This document shows positions 1 to 10,910 of a DNA stretch of 64,000 nucleotides, piece after piece. The notes beneath the pieces are model-generated. The model ran no database searches. It saw only the letters and a program-made list of their open reading frames with translations, and was not told the DNA's origin. Position 1 is the stretch's first letter, and each line of letters opens with the position of its first letter. The stretch spans positions 35,525,359-35,589,358 of the forward strand of contig NW_023603184.1 of the NCBI RefSeq assembly GCF_014898055.3, read 5' to 3'. Made by a program: the position numbers and the translations under genes. The stretch comes from Talpa occidentalis. Lineage: Eukaryota; Chordata; Mammalia; Eulipotyphla; Talpidae.

Positions 1-1340
1 GCTTTATCTTTAAAGCTACTACTGACCCAAAGTTGTCAGCTTCCTTCCATCCCCATTCCTTTCCATAGCATCTGGTCCATTCTCAACCCATTTTTTATAA
101 ACAGAAATTTAAGAAAAAGTATACCCATATTTCCCTGCCCACAATGATGCTTCACTGTTAGTGAACACCAGAGTACTCTAAAAAGCATTAAACATCTCTC
201 CACAGCACAAAAAGACCATCGCTGGCCTCCCACACATACCTTTGTATGATGTCAGGCACTTCCTAGGAGAAAAATAAAAAATAAATCAATTAATTAAAAA
301 AAATCATGAGTCAAGAAGTAATAGGCTCTCCCCACTTATAAGGCCTCATAACATCTCCTCAGCCCCCTGATTAGATGGGGTAGAGTTGGTCCCATTGTCA
401 GAGACAAATGCAGAGACAAGACCTAGGTCAGATATGTGATGCTGTCAGGTTTCTCAAGAGGTAGAAACATTTTTGACTCTTGTGGAAGTCAACTATGTAT
501 CTGGAGATGAGAGACATACTTGTAAGGAAAACTGGAAACCCATAATTTTATTCCCCAGATGCAGACTCCCTCTGAGATGATTGAATAATTAATGGGTCTT
601 TTGTGTATTCAGCAGAAATGGAATGTGTATGCTACCATTTGTCAAGCTTTATGCCAGGCTTTGGGGAATTTAAAAAATATAATATTCTTCAATAAGTTTG
701 CATGACTTTTATGAGGTGCACACAGACACAATTAATATAAGTGCTTTTCCTGTCTCTCTCTCCTCACATTAAACTCTCTACAAGTGACTTCATGCAGTCC
801 CTTGAATTTTACATGCACATATGTGCAGCTGATTGACTATTTTTACTCAGTTTTTTCTCTAATCTACAGATTAATATTTTCATTAGAAAAGTAACAACAA
901 CCAGTAATTTAGAATGTCTCATCAGTACCTTCACCAAGCTGTTAAATCAATGCAATTTAAGAAAAAAAAAAGCACACAAACACATTCCAAGGGTAAACAG
1001 CAAAAAAATTGCAAAAACAGTTGAAAATAAGTTGGACTGAATGAAACTAAAAACGAAACAATACTAATATATGGAATACAGTTAAAGCAATACATTTATA
1101 TTATTAAACACTACACCAGAAAACATGTTTTCTAAATTTCCATTTTAAGAAAGTAGAAAAGGAACAGTAAGCTAACCACATACAACACATACTATAATTA
1201 TGTAGAGATCAGAAACAAATGATTAAACATAAAAGAAATCAACAAATATAAAAGTTTGCTCTATAAAAATATCAATAAAATCGACTAGACATAAACTAAG
1301 AAAAAAGGGAAAAAGAGAATCACCACTGTAAAAATAAAAT
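1..1340. other. Non-coding TRIM intron sequence, unit 1
   Basis: AT-rich sequence shared with 35049-36715. I see no exon, RNA gene or named repeat in it. It lies downstream, on the minus strand, of exon 4 and belongs to the intron that leads to the 3' exons. Confidence 0.6.
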
Positions 1341-1769
1341 GGGGTGGAAGAGAGCCAGCACTCTAGTGATTTTTTTTTTTAATGTTGTGGTCTGCAGAGA
1401 ATTTCAATCTGCAAGTTCTCTCCCTTCTTCTTTCCTTCTCACATTATCCTTTAAATGTCTATATTTATTTTTGCACAATATAGGATCTCTCTCCTCAGGT
1501 GTGGTCACCTTAGTTTTCAACCACCAAAGTGCCCACAGCCTTCCCCCTCCCCACATGGGGATACCTCCCCAATCCCTTCTCTACCCTGACCCCCAACCTA
1601 GCACCCCCGCCCACACACACACAGGGTCTCAGAAAGACTGCAGTGACTTTCTGAAGGAACACATCCAAGGCAACCTAGGAGAGCTTCAGAGTCCTGCATC
1701 TCATGCACCACCAGGAGAGAACCCAGGAGAGAAACTGGGCCTTGGCATACAGTTTGAAAATGCAGGAGG
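1341..1769. other. Unit 1-only sequence upstream of an L1 fragment
   Basis: This stretch has no partner in unit 2, where the same place holds a SINE. It carries an open 144-codon frame at 1339-1773, but the protein is proline/serine-rich and resembles no family I know. It may be flanking DNA carried with, or older than, the L1 that follows. Confidence 0.4.
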
Positions 1770-3230
1770 GTGAAAATAAAAGGGAATGTCGGCATCACAT
1801 TCCAAAACTTCAAACTATACTACAAAGCCATAATCATCAAAACTGCATGGTATTGGAACCAGAATAGACTCACAGACCTATGGAACCAAATAGAAAATCC
1901 AGATATAAGCTCACAGATTTATGGTCAACTAATCTTTGACAAAGGAGCAAAGACTATGCATTGGAGCAAAGAAAGTTTGTTCAATAAATGGTGCTGGGAA
2001 AACTGGGTCGCTACATGCAAAAGAATGAAGCTTGACCACTACCTCACACCATACACAAAAATCAACTCAAAATGGATTAAAGAACTAGACATAAGACCTG
2101 AAACCATAAAATATATAGAAGGAAATATAGGCGAAACACTACGGGATTTGCACATCAAAGACATCTTCACAGACACATCACCCAAAGCAGTGATAGTGAA
2201 GGCAAAGATCAACAGCTGGGACTACATCAGATTAAAGAGCTTCTGCACAGCAAAAGAGACAATAACAAAAACAAAGAGAAACCCCACCAACTGGGAGAAT
2301 ATTTTTGCACCCAACACTAATGATAAAGGACTGATCACAAAAATCTGCAAAGAGCTGATGAGACTCAGCAACAACAAAGAAAATAATCCTGTCAAAAAAT
2401 GGGCAGAAGAGCTAAAAAGAAACTTCTCTGAAGAGGAAGGCAAATGGCCAACAGACATATGAAAAAATGTTCAACATCACTTGTCATCAGGGAAATGCAA
2501 ATCAAAACTACCATGAGATACCATCTCACACCAGTGAGAATGGCACATATTAAAAAAACTAGCAACAACAAATGTTGGCGAGGGTGTGGAGAAAAAGGAA
2601 CTCTTCTGCACTGTTGGTGGGAGTGCAAACTGGTCCAACCACTATGGAGAGCTGTGTGGAGATTTCTGGACCTACTAAACTAGAGCTTCCATATGATCCA
2701 GCAACTCCACTCCTAGGTATTTACCCAAAGGACACAGAAACATCAATTCAAAGAACACCTGCACCCCTATGTTTATAGCAGCACTGTTTACAATAGCTAA
2801 GCTTTGGAAACAACCCACATGCCCAAAATAGATGACTGGATCAAGAAGATGTGGTACATATATACCATGGAATATTACTCAGCATTCAAAAAAGATAAAC
2901 ACATGCGATTTGCAGCAACATGGATGGCACTGGAAGGGATCATGCTCAGCGAAATAAGCCAAAAAGAAAAAGAAAAATACCGGATGGTCTCACTCATAGC
3001 AGGAATCTAGAAAACTTAAATAAGGGACCAGAAAATGAATATAAGAAAGTGAAAATCAAAATCAACAAAAAACTATGAACCAGAGACACTTTTTGGGGGG
3101 TGGGGACGGGAGGGGAAGGATTGGGGTCAGAATGGGGCGTTTGCAATTGTATGGGGAATATAAAAATAAAATTTATTATTTAAAAAAAATAAAAATAAAA
3201 CTATTAAAAAAAAAAAAAAAAGAAAATCAA
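1770..3230 (+). mobile_element. LINE-1, 3' part (end of ORF2 plus 3' UTR)
   Basis: The frame at 1770-2462 reads as the C-terminal part of L1 ORF2, after the reverse transcriptase. It contains the typical [17 protein letters not shown] and [14 protein letters not shown] segments. It continues after frameshifts in 2444-2683 (cysteine-rich segment with [19 protein letters not shown]) and 2804-3010 (YTMEYYSAFKKD). A G-rich 3' UTR follows, then an A-rich tail near 3180-3230. The element is 5'-truncated and cannot move. It is absent from the matching place in unit 2. Confidence 0.93.
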
Positions 3231-3425
3231 CAAGCAACAAGCAACTCTAAACCAGAGACACACTAGGGGGCGTCGGGGAGGGAAGGGGAGAGGAAGAACT
3301 AGGGTCAAAATAAGGGGGTGGGGAGGAATTGTATGGGGAATATAACCAAAATGAAAATGCATACATTGAGCAAAATGAAAAATGATGTAAGAATTATATA
3401 AAATAAAATATTAATTTAAAAAAAA
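3231..3425 (+). mobile_element. Second LINE-1 3' UTR tail
   Basis: Directly after the first L1 A-tail comes another L1-type 3' end (the accagagacacac motif, a G-rich tract, ggggaatataaccaaaatg, then an A-rich end). It differs from the first tail and resembles the tails at 30530-31055 and 62825-63015. The younger L1 may have landed in or beside an older one. Confidence 0.7.
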
Positions 3426-3652
3426 CAGGAAGGTTGCCAGTCCTGCTTCTGGATGGTCTACCCCTTTTTTTTTGTGGGGGGTGTCCTACTTCAGATTGCT
3501 ACTGTTGTTGCTTAGGAGGCTTTTAGCTGCCTCCCTCCTACACCTGCTGTTCTCTTTTGCCTTCCAGCACTTTGGCAAACCAATTAAAACCTTTTCAGCA
3601 CACCATTTGGGTTGCTTTGCCTTTATGGACCAGGTAACCGAGAACCCCTAGA
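3426..3652. other. Possible LTR-like fragment, unit 1 only
   Basis: A short stretch with caattaaaacc followed by text resembling the end of a mammalian LTR. It has no partner in unit 2 and I cannot assign it to a family. Alignment of the two units resumes at about 3652 (37163 in unit 2). Confidence 0.3.
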
Positions 3653-3879
3653 ATAGACAACATGGGTTATTCCTCTATTCAGTTTGGAGTCCCTGTGAAA
3701 AACCTTAGTTTTGCTTGGTATCAAGGAGACATTACAGTGAATATTGTAGGACTTGAAGGGATGATAAAGAATTATTATGAGTATCTTTGCATCTACAAAG
3801 CACACAACTTAGAGAAACTCCTATGAAGACACACATTGCCAAAAACGGACACAAAAATTATTAAAAATTAAACAAATAA

Positions 3880-3935
3880 ATTATATATATATTTAGTTAC
3901 ATACATATATAATTATATATACACATATATGTACC
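3880..3935. repeat. AT-rich simple repeat
   Basis: Alternating TA/CATA tract with a shorter version at 37395-37445 in unit 2. Confidence 0.8.
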
Positions 3936-4429
3936 CTTTCAACACAAAAAGGTTCAGAATGAGACATCATTTTGTGAATTCCACTGATTAAAAATAAATA
4001 CCAGGCCTTCAACAATTCTTCTCAGAAAATAGAAAATCAAGGGGGAAAATCTCTACTCATTCTATGAGGGGGAAAAAATGCTTGTTAAGACTCTGAAGTG
4101 CATCTGTTCCTCTGGACTAAGCTTCATTCAATTTAACTAATAAATGTGTAACACTAGCACACAATAACAGAGGGATATCAAATACACCTGAATAAAATGC
4201 ATCTTCAATCCAAGCTCACACAATTGCACTGTACTTGATACATTAATAAAAACGAGGTTTTCCCCTTGTTATTTATGCATTTACTTATTCCTATAAATGC
4301 AGGAAGCACACTGCAGAGCAGAAGAACCTTAGTGTCACACCAGAAAGAGCACAGCAATACAGAAGGGGAGGGAAATCTGCCCCCATGGTTCTCATGTGTC
4401 AGATGCTGGGGCTTCTTTTGAGATCTTAC

Positions 4430-4998
4430 TGTAACAGGGTGGTCCCCAGGAAAGGGGGAGGTTCTAAGTTCCCTGCCCCACCAAAGCAGGGTGGAGCTAA
4501 AGAGAAGAGAAGGAAGGAAGCAGGATGGACCCACAAGGAGCCCTGGAGGAGGCACATGGAGCAGAAAGACGTGAAGAAACTGCACTTGCCTTTTGGTCGT
4601 GGACTGGGTGACACAGATATGGGTGAGAGACCCGTGGGAAGGAGACGGTGGCAGCTTTTACCGTGATTTTGGTTTTGTTCTTTTCCTTCCAGACTTGTCT
4701 GGTGGTTTGATCCTTTTCTGTGGGTTCCCACTGAAAGTTGCTTTGAACTTGTGCCAGGCTTTGAGGCCTTGCTCTGGGCCTATCCTATTTGGGGGGGCTT
4801 TTACCCACATGGGGATGGGTAACTGTGGGTGCTTGATTTGAAAACTATATTCTCTGTCTTTCCTGTATTGTTTACTAATTGTATTAAAGTTCCTTTTCAT
4901 TAGTCTCATGTGTTTAGTGTTGATGCAGCGGATGGCAGAACCTATTTAGAGCAGGCAGGTTTGCGGGGTCTGGGCTGCCCCCTCCCTGCCCTGTAACA
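4430..4998 (+). mobile_element. Solo LTR of the TGTAACAGGG family, in the exon 4 splice donor (unit 1)
   Basis: This 569-bp LTR starts TGTAACAGGG and ends CCCTGTAACA, a 10-bp terminal inverted repeat. A 4-bp target duplication TTAC flanks it (4426-4429 and 4999-5002). It has an ATTAAA-type poly(A) signal near its 3' end and no internal retroviral sequence, so it is a solo LTR. On the minus strand the target duplication reads GTAA, which is the first four bases of the intron after TRIM exon 4. The same insertion at the same base is present in unit 2. Confidence 0.93.
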
Positions 4999-5002
4999 TT
5001 AC

Positions 5003-5233
5003 CTGCAGCATGTCTATGTCTGACGCTTCCAATCGATGCTCCAGATCTGAGATGAGAACGTCTATCAACTGGCTCTGCTGAACAAGCTCACTTTCATCCT
5101 CTGCCAGTTTATGGAGAATGATTTCTTCCTCCTTATTCAGGTTTTGCAGCTCCTTCTGCTCCGCCGAGTCCAGGAGACCTCTCAGTTCTGCAAAATCTGC
5201 CTGGACACGTTGTCTCTCACTTTGTATTTGACT
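5003..5233 (-). CDS. TRIM5: TRIM5-like exon 4, coiled-coil/linker-2 (unit 1)
   Basis: This is a 231-bp open exon of 77 codons, the usual size of the second coiled-coil exon in the TRIM5/6/22/34 clade. It starts after a CCCTAAG acceptor with SQIQSERQR and ends in LEHRLEASDIDMLQ before GTAA. The leucine/glutamate-rich heptads fit the coiled coil that makes TRIM5 dimers. Its donor is altered, because an LTR begins four bases into the intron. The exon is intact, but exon 3 of this copy is frameshifted, so it may not be translated in frame. Compared with unit 2 it has only scattered substitutions. Confidence 0.9.
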
Positions 5234-5840
5234 CTTAGGGAGAAAAGAAAGGCGGTACTCAACCCATCAGGCAGAGACTAGGAACCAGAACCAGCACCAC
5301 TGTAAATGGAAAGTAATCACAGCAAAGTGAGACAGAGCAAGAGAACAATTCTTAAAGAGGCTCTTCACCTACTACTTCCCCTCTATTATATTCCAAAATA
5401 ATTCCCTCACGTCTGCAGCACTGAGTCCAACCCTGAGTCAAACAGAGCAACAGGCTAGTCTCCACGTTCACACAGCTGGACTACTCCTGACCGCACCACT
5501 CACCCTCTGCCCACGTGGCACACTGGCCCAGAGCCAGAGCCATGGCAAAAGGCTTCCCCCAGGAGAGTCAAAGACTCAAACACATGATGGGAATGGAACA
5601 GAGTCTGCACTGCCGTCCTGGCCAGTGTCCTCCACATGAATCTTCCCTCCAAAGACCCATTCACCTGTGCCAGGTTCACTTTTCAATCCCCTCCTCTATC
5701 AGGGAAATGATGAAAAGGATAATCAAATGACTTTGCGATATGTTAATGATCCGATAACAAAAGGGTAGGAAGTTCCTCCTGTTATCACCCAAATTCTACC
5801 AGATTTCTGTCTAAATCCCTCAGAAAGAGCCTCCTCCTAC
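5234..5840 (-). other. TRIM5-like intron 3 (unit 1)
   Basis: Intron between exons 3 and 4, bounded by a GTAGGAGG donor and a CTAAG acceptor. It aligns with 38746-39364 in unit 2. I see no repeat or gene inside it. Confidence 0.8.
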
Positions 5841-5935
5841 CTTCCAGGAAGTTGTCCTTTCTTTGACTTCAGCTTCCAAATGTCCAGATTCCTGCAGCTT
5901 TTCCCTCATCTGCTCAAGGGTGCCCTGGAGCTTTC
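5841..5935 (-). pseudogene. TRIM5: TRIM5-like exon 3, frameshifted by a 1-nt deletion (unit 1)
   Basis: First coiled-coil exon. In unit 2 and in the family this exon is 96 bp (32 codons). Here it is 95 bp because one base is missing three bases after the CACAG acceptor (GAAAGCTCC against GAGAAGCTCC in unit 2). The acceptor and the GTAGGAGG donor are both intact. In the frame set by exon 2 the shift gives nine codons and then TGA at 5908-5906, so the product would end at about 150 residues after RING and B-box. This copy is therefore probably a pseudogene or a short RING/B-box gene, unless the missing base is an assembly error. Confidence 0.85.
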
Positions 5936-6580
5936 CTGTGAGAGGGGAATCAAGCCAGAGTCAAGCAATGGGCTTTCTCAACATCTGAATACAGGTCATG
6001 GAGGAAGTAATCAGATGATCTCTAAACTAAGAGTCTCTAAATAAGTCTCTAAATAATGATCTCTAAATAAGAGTCACAGAAACTGAAATATCATGAGAAC
6101 CTTCGACTTAGAGGAAAATCTGAAGTGTGAACGTATTTAGTCTCAGGCAGAAGTCTGAGAGAAGTCACCATCCCTTCCCCAAGACAGGATGACTCTATTG
6201 TCCTAGAGGAGAAATTTGATCCTGCAGCAAAGAAGCAACATCTCAATCTACCCAGTCCCTCAGTTACACTTCATGTGCAAAGGGAATGATGGATTTTCAT
6301 GGGACTAGCACCCCTCCCCCATTAACACATGGTTCAAAACACCTACTTCTGACTATAAATAAGTCTCTTGTAACCATGCTGAAGGCACAGAAATGTCCTC
6401 CGGAAAGTGAGCCTAGTATTTCTCTTTACACCAAAAGGTTTAGATAGGATTTTTCCAAGCTAGAAAATTTCAATTTGTGTCCGCTTATTAGGTAGAACTA
6501 AGGTAAATCAAATTTTTGTGAGTCTCATGAGGAAGTGTTATCTTAAAGAGATGACATAGAATTAACAACATCTCTAGAAA
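5936..6580 (-). other. TRIM5-like intron 2, proximal part (unit 1)
   Basis: Non-coding sequence shared with 39461-40668 of unit 2, apart from the retroviral piece private to unit 2 at 39622-40200. I see no gene in it. Confidence 0.7.
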
Positions 6581-6830
6581 TAAACTTTAAGATTTATTTA
6601 TGCACAGAAGAACTGGGTGTAGGCCAGAGGTGAAGGGGGTGAGAGCATTCACCAGAAACAGAGTGGGGAGCAGAACAGGAGAATCTGCTGAAATACACTG
6701 CTGAGGGGGGCAGTGGGCGAGACAGAAGTCTGCTGTGCCATGTGTGGGTCAGCTCCCCGGCCCATGATCGAACTCAGACCATTGTGATGATAGGGCTGAG
6801 ACTTAACTCCTACGCCACCAGGGAGGCCTC
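6581..6830 (-). mobile_element. tRNA-derived SINE
   Basis: Minus-strand copy with (TTTA) tail at the left and the GGCCTCCCTGGTGGCGTAG head at the right. It is flanked by ctctagaaa on both sides. A shared copy lies at 40669-40930, so it predates the duplication. Confidence 0.9.
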
Positions 6831-7136
6831 TAGAAAAACACTTTTCACGGTAAAACCTATCTTAAGCAAGGCAAATATCTAAAGGCAAGGTTGTATCACA
6901 TGAAATTGTCCCCTCCTGGTCCCAGAGACCTCCTCCTCCCTCCTTGACACCCCAGGCTCCTAACCCATCCTTAACAGAGGTATAAATACTGGATCTGGGC
7001 CTCCCTCGTGGCACAAGGGCTAAAGTCTCAGTGCTATCAAGTCATCCCCAGCCACTGAGGCATGAGTTCAATCCCCTGCCAGGGAGGTGACCCACATGGC
7101 ACAGCAGACCTCTCCTGTCTCACCCACTGCTCCAAT

Positions 7137-7332
7137 TGCAACAGGGTGGTCCCCAGGAAAGGGGAGGTTCCAGGTTCCCTGCCCCACCCAAGGAAGGGTG
7201 GAGCTGAGCAGGAAGAGGAGAAGAGGCAGAAGAGACTGAGGAAGGAAGCAGGATGGAGCCAGGAGACCTGGAGGAGGCACATGGAGCCTAGAGACACGTG
7301 AAGAAAACTGCGCTGTCTTTTGGTCGTGGACT
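7137..7332 (+). mobile_element. Outer solo LTR, 5' piece
   Basis: Starts TGCAACAGGG, a variant of the family end TGTAACAGGG, and runs 196 bp to gtggact. It then stops where the inner provirus begins. The rest of this LTR resumes at 11501 with ctgggtgacac, exactly where the family sequence should continue. Flanks at the two outer ends are caat (7133-7136) and catt (11897-11900), a possible 4-bp target duplication with one change. Unit 2 has an empty site at about 41240. Confidence 0.88.
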
Positions 7333-7916
7333 TGTAACAGGGTTGGTCCCCAGGAAAGGGGGAGGTTCCCTGCCCCACCCAAGGGAGGGTGGAGCTGAGC
7401 AGGAAGAGGAGAAGCTGGAGAAGAGACTGAGGAAGGAAGCAGGATGGAGCCAGGAGACCTGGAGGAGGCACATGGAGCCTAGAGACACGTGAAGAAACTG
7501 CGCTTGTCTTTTGATCGTGGACTAGGTGACAAAGATGTGGGTGAGACCCGTGGGAAGGTGACAATGGCAGCTTTTATCTTGATGTTGATTTTGCTCTTTT
7601 CCTTCCGGGCTTGTCCAGTTGTTTGTGACCCTTTCTGTGGGTCCCCACTGGAAGATGCTTTAGACTTGTAGCAGGCTTTGGGGCCTTGTTCTGGGCCAAT
7701 CCCATTTGGATGGACTTTTACCCACGAGGGGACGGGTAACTTTGGGTGCTTCATTTAGAAACTAGATTATTTGCCTTACCTGTATTGTTTCCTAGTTTTA
7801 TTAAAGTTCCTTTCATTAAAGTCTCCTATGTTTGTGTTGATGCGGCGGATGGCAGAACCCATTTAGAATAGGCAGGTTTGCGGGGTTTGGGCTGACCCTT
7901 TTCCTGTCCTATAACA
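7333..7916 (+). repeat. 5' LTR of the nested provirus
   Basis: Starts TGTAACAGGG and ends CCTATAACA. Two ATTAAA signals lie near 7800. It matches 10911-11496 almost base for base; the differences seen include an extra t in the first 15 bases and a changed aggagaag tract. Confidence 0.93.
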
Positions 7917-7920
7917 GATT

Positions 7921-7936
7921 TGGCGTCCAATGTGAT
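7921..7936 (+). promoter_or_regulatory. Probable tRNA-Lys primer-binding site (decayed)
   Basis: Four bases after the 5' LTR the sequence reads TGGCGTCCAATGTG. The tRNA-Lys1,2 site reads TGGCGCCCAACGTG, and both differences are C to T at possible CpG or deaminated positions. A better preserved version of the same junction, TGGCGCCCAGCGTGG, is seen on the minus strand at 39697-39711. Confidence 0.7.
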
Positions 7937-10893
7937 TTAGGACAGAGCCATCCGTGGTTAGTCAGCCCCATGGGAAACTGGGCTTCCCTATGGCACTGGC
8001 TACCATAAGCGCAAATGTGATTTTTGGTTTCTCTAGTGTGTTTGTTTCATATAACATATTTGCTGTTGAAAAACTGGCTTGGGCTTTGTGAAGATTCTGT
8101 GTGTTTGTGTGTAATTTGTTTGTAGTGACTTGCTAAGAGATTTTGATTTTGTGGAAATTGTTCTGTGCCAGTTTTACTCAAAAGATTAGGCAGTACATTG
8201 GACCATGTGGCCAGATCAAAGATGGCGTCTGAGGCCACTTGGAACTTTTTTTTTTCTTTCTTTTTGTAATCTCTGCTGTCTCATTAGCATTTCTAAAGGC
8301 AATAATGGTTCTTCGGTGGTATGTTGCTTTGTCTTTGACTACTTCCTGCCCTGTGTCTGACCGTTTTGCAAGCCAACTGTGGAGCATTGGTGTTTTAATT
8401 AGCAAATGTATGCCTGGGTGTTAAGGAAAGAGTAGCCTTAAGCAGTAACTGGTAATCGCTGGTATTCTTGATGGATTCTTGGAGATAACTTGATTTTTGC
8501 AAAGTCTGGATCAGAAAAATTAACAAGATTTTGTCTGAGTCTGAAAGGATTTTCTGCTGTGAATTTTGTCTACACAATTTTTTTTGGGCATGTTTGCCAT
8601 TTTGAATACTGGATTTGTTCAATTGCTGGTGTAAGACAAGATTCTAAGTTTCTGCTTCCTACTGAGGAAGGTCTGTTGTGGAAAGCACTCTTTAGGGTGC
8701 ATCATGTAACTGTACCAGGTTTTCATACCTGTGTTGTTGTTGTCCCTCCCTAGTGTGGGGGAGGTGTAATCTGTGTTTAGATGTTTAATCTGCTCTTTCA
8801 GCTTCTGTCCCAGAGTGGCTAACAGAAGTAAGGAGATGACTCCTTTTAATTGAAAGTTAATTACTGATATTTTGATTTTGCTTTTTCAGGTTCTATTCCA
8901 GGAAACCCAAGGAGTGCCTGCTTGGTGGCTAACAAGAGATGACTCCTTTTGCTTGAAAGTTAACTTTTATTCTTTCAGTTGCTGTACAGAATACCCCAGG
9001 ATTGACTTCTAACAAAAAGTCTTCAACACTGAAAACCCTAAGTTGATAAACAAGGTCATGTAACTCTTGTGATTAATAAAACTTTTCCTTTCCATTTCTA
9101 AAGTCTTAGGTTTGCAGGATGACAACCGGAAATTTTTCTGCCACCAACACTCCACATTTTTTTGGACTTTGACTTTTTTTTTCTGAGCCTATGGAGTAAA
9201 ACTGCAGTTACATAACATATTCTACGTGGCATAACTAAAAAAAAAAACTGTCTTTGTCTATACGTTGTATGTCTGTATGTCCTTGTGTCTAACTGTCTTG
9301 ACCTCCAGTGATTGACAGATTGGTATACATGGTGCCCATAGACGTTGAAAAAAAAAAAAAAGTCTCCGGTTATGAGAAAAACAAAAAGTTATGGTTTGAT
9401 TGTCAACATTGTGCTACTGAACTAAGCCGGTGCCTTCATAGAGATTGAATATTGTTGTTTCTGTTAATTTTCTGATATTTATGGCAAAGCTTCCCAAAAA
9501 TCTAAATTCAAATACAAATTTGGTAGCCTGTCATTTGACTGATGCAAGGAAATTTTGTGGAACCTCAGTAGAGCTCCTGAGACACTCCACGAAGTTTCTC
9601 CCTTTCCTCCTGGGAAGGCATTAGATGAATTTGTTCTATTTGGATTTTACCTAATGAAGTAAAACTGGAAGGGAAGCATTGTCACTTGGGAAAATGGTAA
9701 AAACTTTGGTATGTACAATATGTTAACAGTAGTATCGGGTATGTATGTAAATTGTCAGCGGTGATTGTCACCTTGTAATATTGTATAATTCAATTGTTTC
9801 ACATCTACAGAAATTGTTTCTGGAAATATAGGGAGAAAAGGTCTCAACAGATTCCTATTGATGGAACTGTTGAGAGTAAAACTTTCTTACAAAGGACTCA
9901 ATAGACCTGGAAATACACCTGACATTTACTAAGGTTTCTTTGACATAATACTGGAAATTTTTTTTTTATGCATTCTGTCCTGAATCCACGAAATTTTTGT
10001 TTTGTTTTGTTTTGTTTTGACTAACCAGGATCTGCAGAAAGGTTGTAATTTTTTTCCAGCAAAGCTAACTTGTCACATTTTCTCTCCCCTTGATACCAAC
10101 ACAGCATACAAATAGTGGTAGTAATTTTTGCTACTTATTTCAGAGTCTGTTTTTGCATAACTTCCATAGGGATTTTGTCTGTTTTAACGAAAATTGGACG
10201 TGAGTTTGATTGTGTGGTTTTGTGTGGAGTTCTTCCAAAAAGTTGAAAAAGAGCTGAACCAAGAAGAGGAGAACCTGTTTGCCTTGTTTGTAGGGTTCCA
10301 GAGACCTCCAAAGAAGGTGAGGAAGCTTGCCTCCATTGGCAGGACTGGACAACCCGGCCAACGAAAAAGCCCTGGTACCCTCGAGAAGAGGAAAGCCCAG
10401 GTGGAGTCTGATGAGACCAACTTTATACCTGAAGCTAACATCGACTGGATGCCACCGGTTCGCTCTGATCCTGTATGGAGTATTTCAACAAAGCCAGCTA
10501 AAAATTGCTGTTAGTTATTTTCTGCCCTGTGATTTTATGCAAAAATAGGAAAAATGGTATAAAGATAGATTTAATTTGCAAACTTTTGCTATGCTGTTAA
10601 AGTTTGGGATCAAGGTTGAGAGAATTCGTTTTGCATAAGTTGAACCATTTTGACATTTTTTCCCTGTGATTTTGATATATTTGCTATCTTGTTTTAGCCA
10701 ATGCTCCAATTTTTTTTTTCTTTTGGCTTGGATAATGGATTATTTTTAAGTAATGAAAACTGTCATACTGGACATTCATGGACAATGCTGCTGACTAATT
10801 GTTGCTTCTCTTACACACATTGTAACCCTGAAAAAACACTGTCTCCTAACATTGCACCATGAGATCTGTGCCACCATAGATATGGTGGAATAA

Positions 10894-10910
10894 AAATTAA
10901 AAGGGGGGAT
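10894..10910 (+). promoter_or_regulatory. Polypurine tract of the provirus
   Basis: The sequence aattaaaaggggggat lies directly before the 3' LTR start at 10911. This is the expected position and composition for the plus-strand primer of a retroviral element. Confidence 0.85.

Larger units (their letters stand above)
7917..10910 (+). other. Provirus interior, unrecognised, apparently non-coding
   Basis: Nearly 3 kb, AT-rich, with several A or T homopolymers. No frame is longer than about 106 codons. The longest on the plus strand (10194-10514) encodes a lysine/glutamate-rich peptide with FFQKVEKELNQEEEN and PPVRSDPVW segments that I do not recognise. There is no reverse transcriptase YXDD box, no protease DTG and no zinc-knuckle pattern in the frames available. 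It may derive from host sequence or from a heavily decayed leader/gag region. Confidence 0.6.

Noticed and set aside
7037..7564. 175-codon minus-strand frame
   Set aside because: It lies antisense in LTR sequence and the same frame type recurs in every LTR of the family. It is a by-product of a purine-rich LTR and not a gene.
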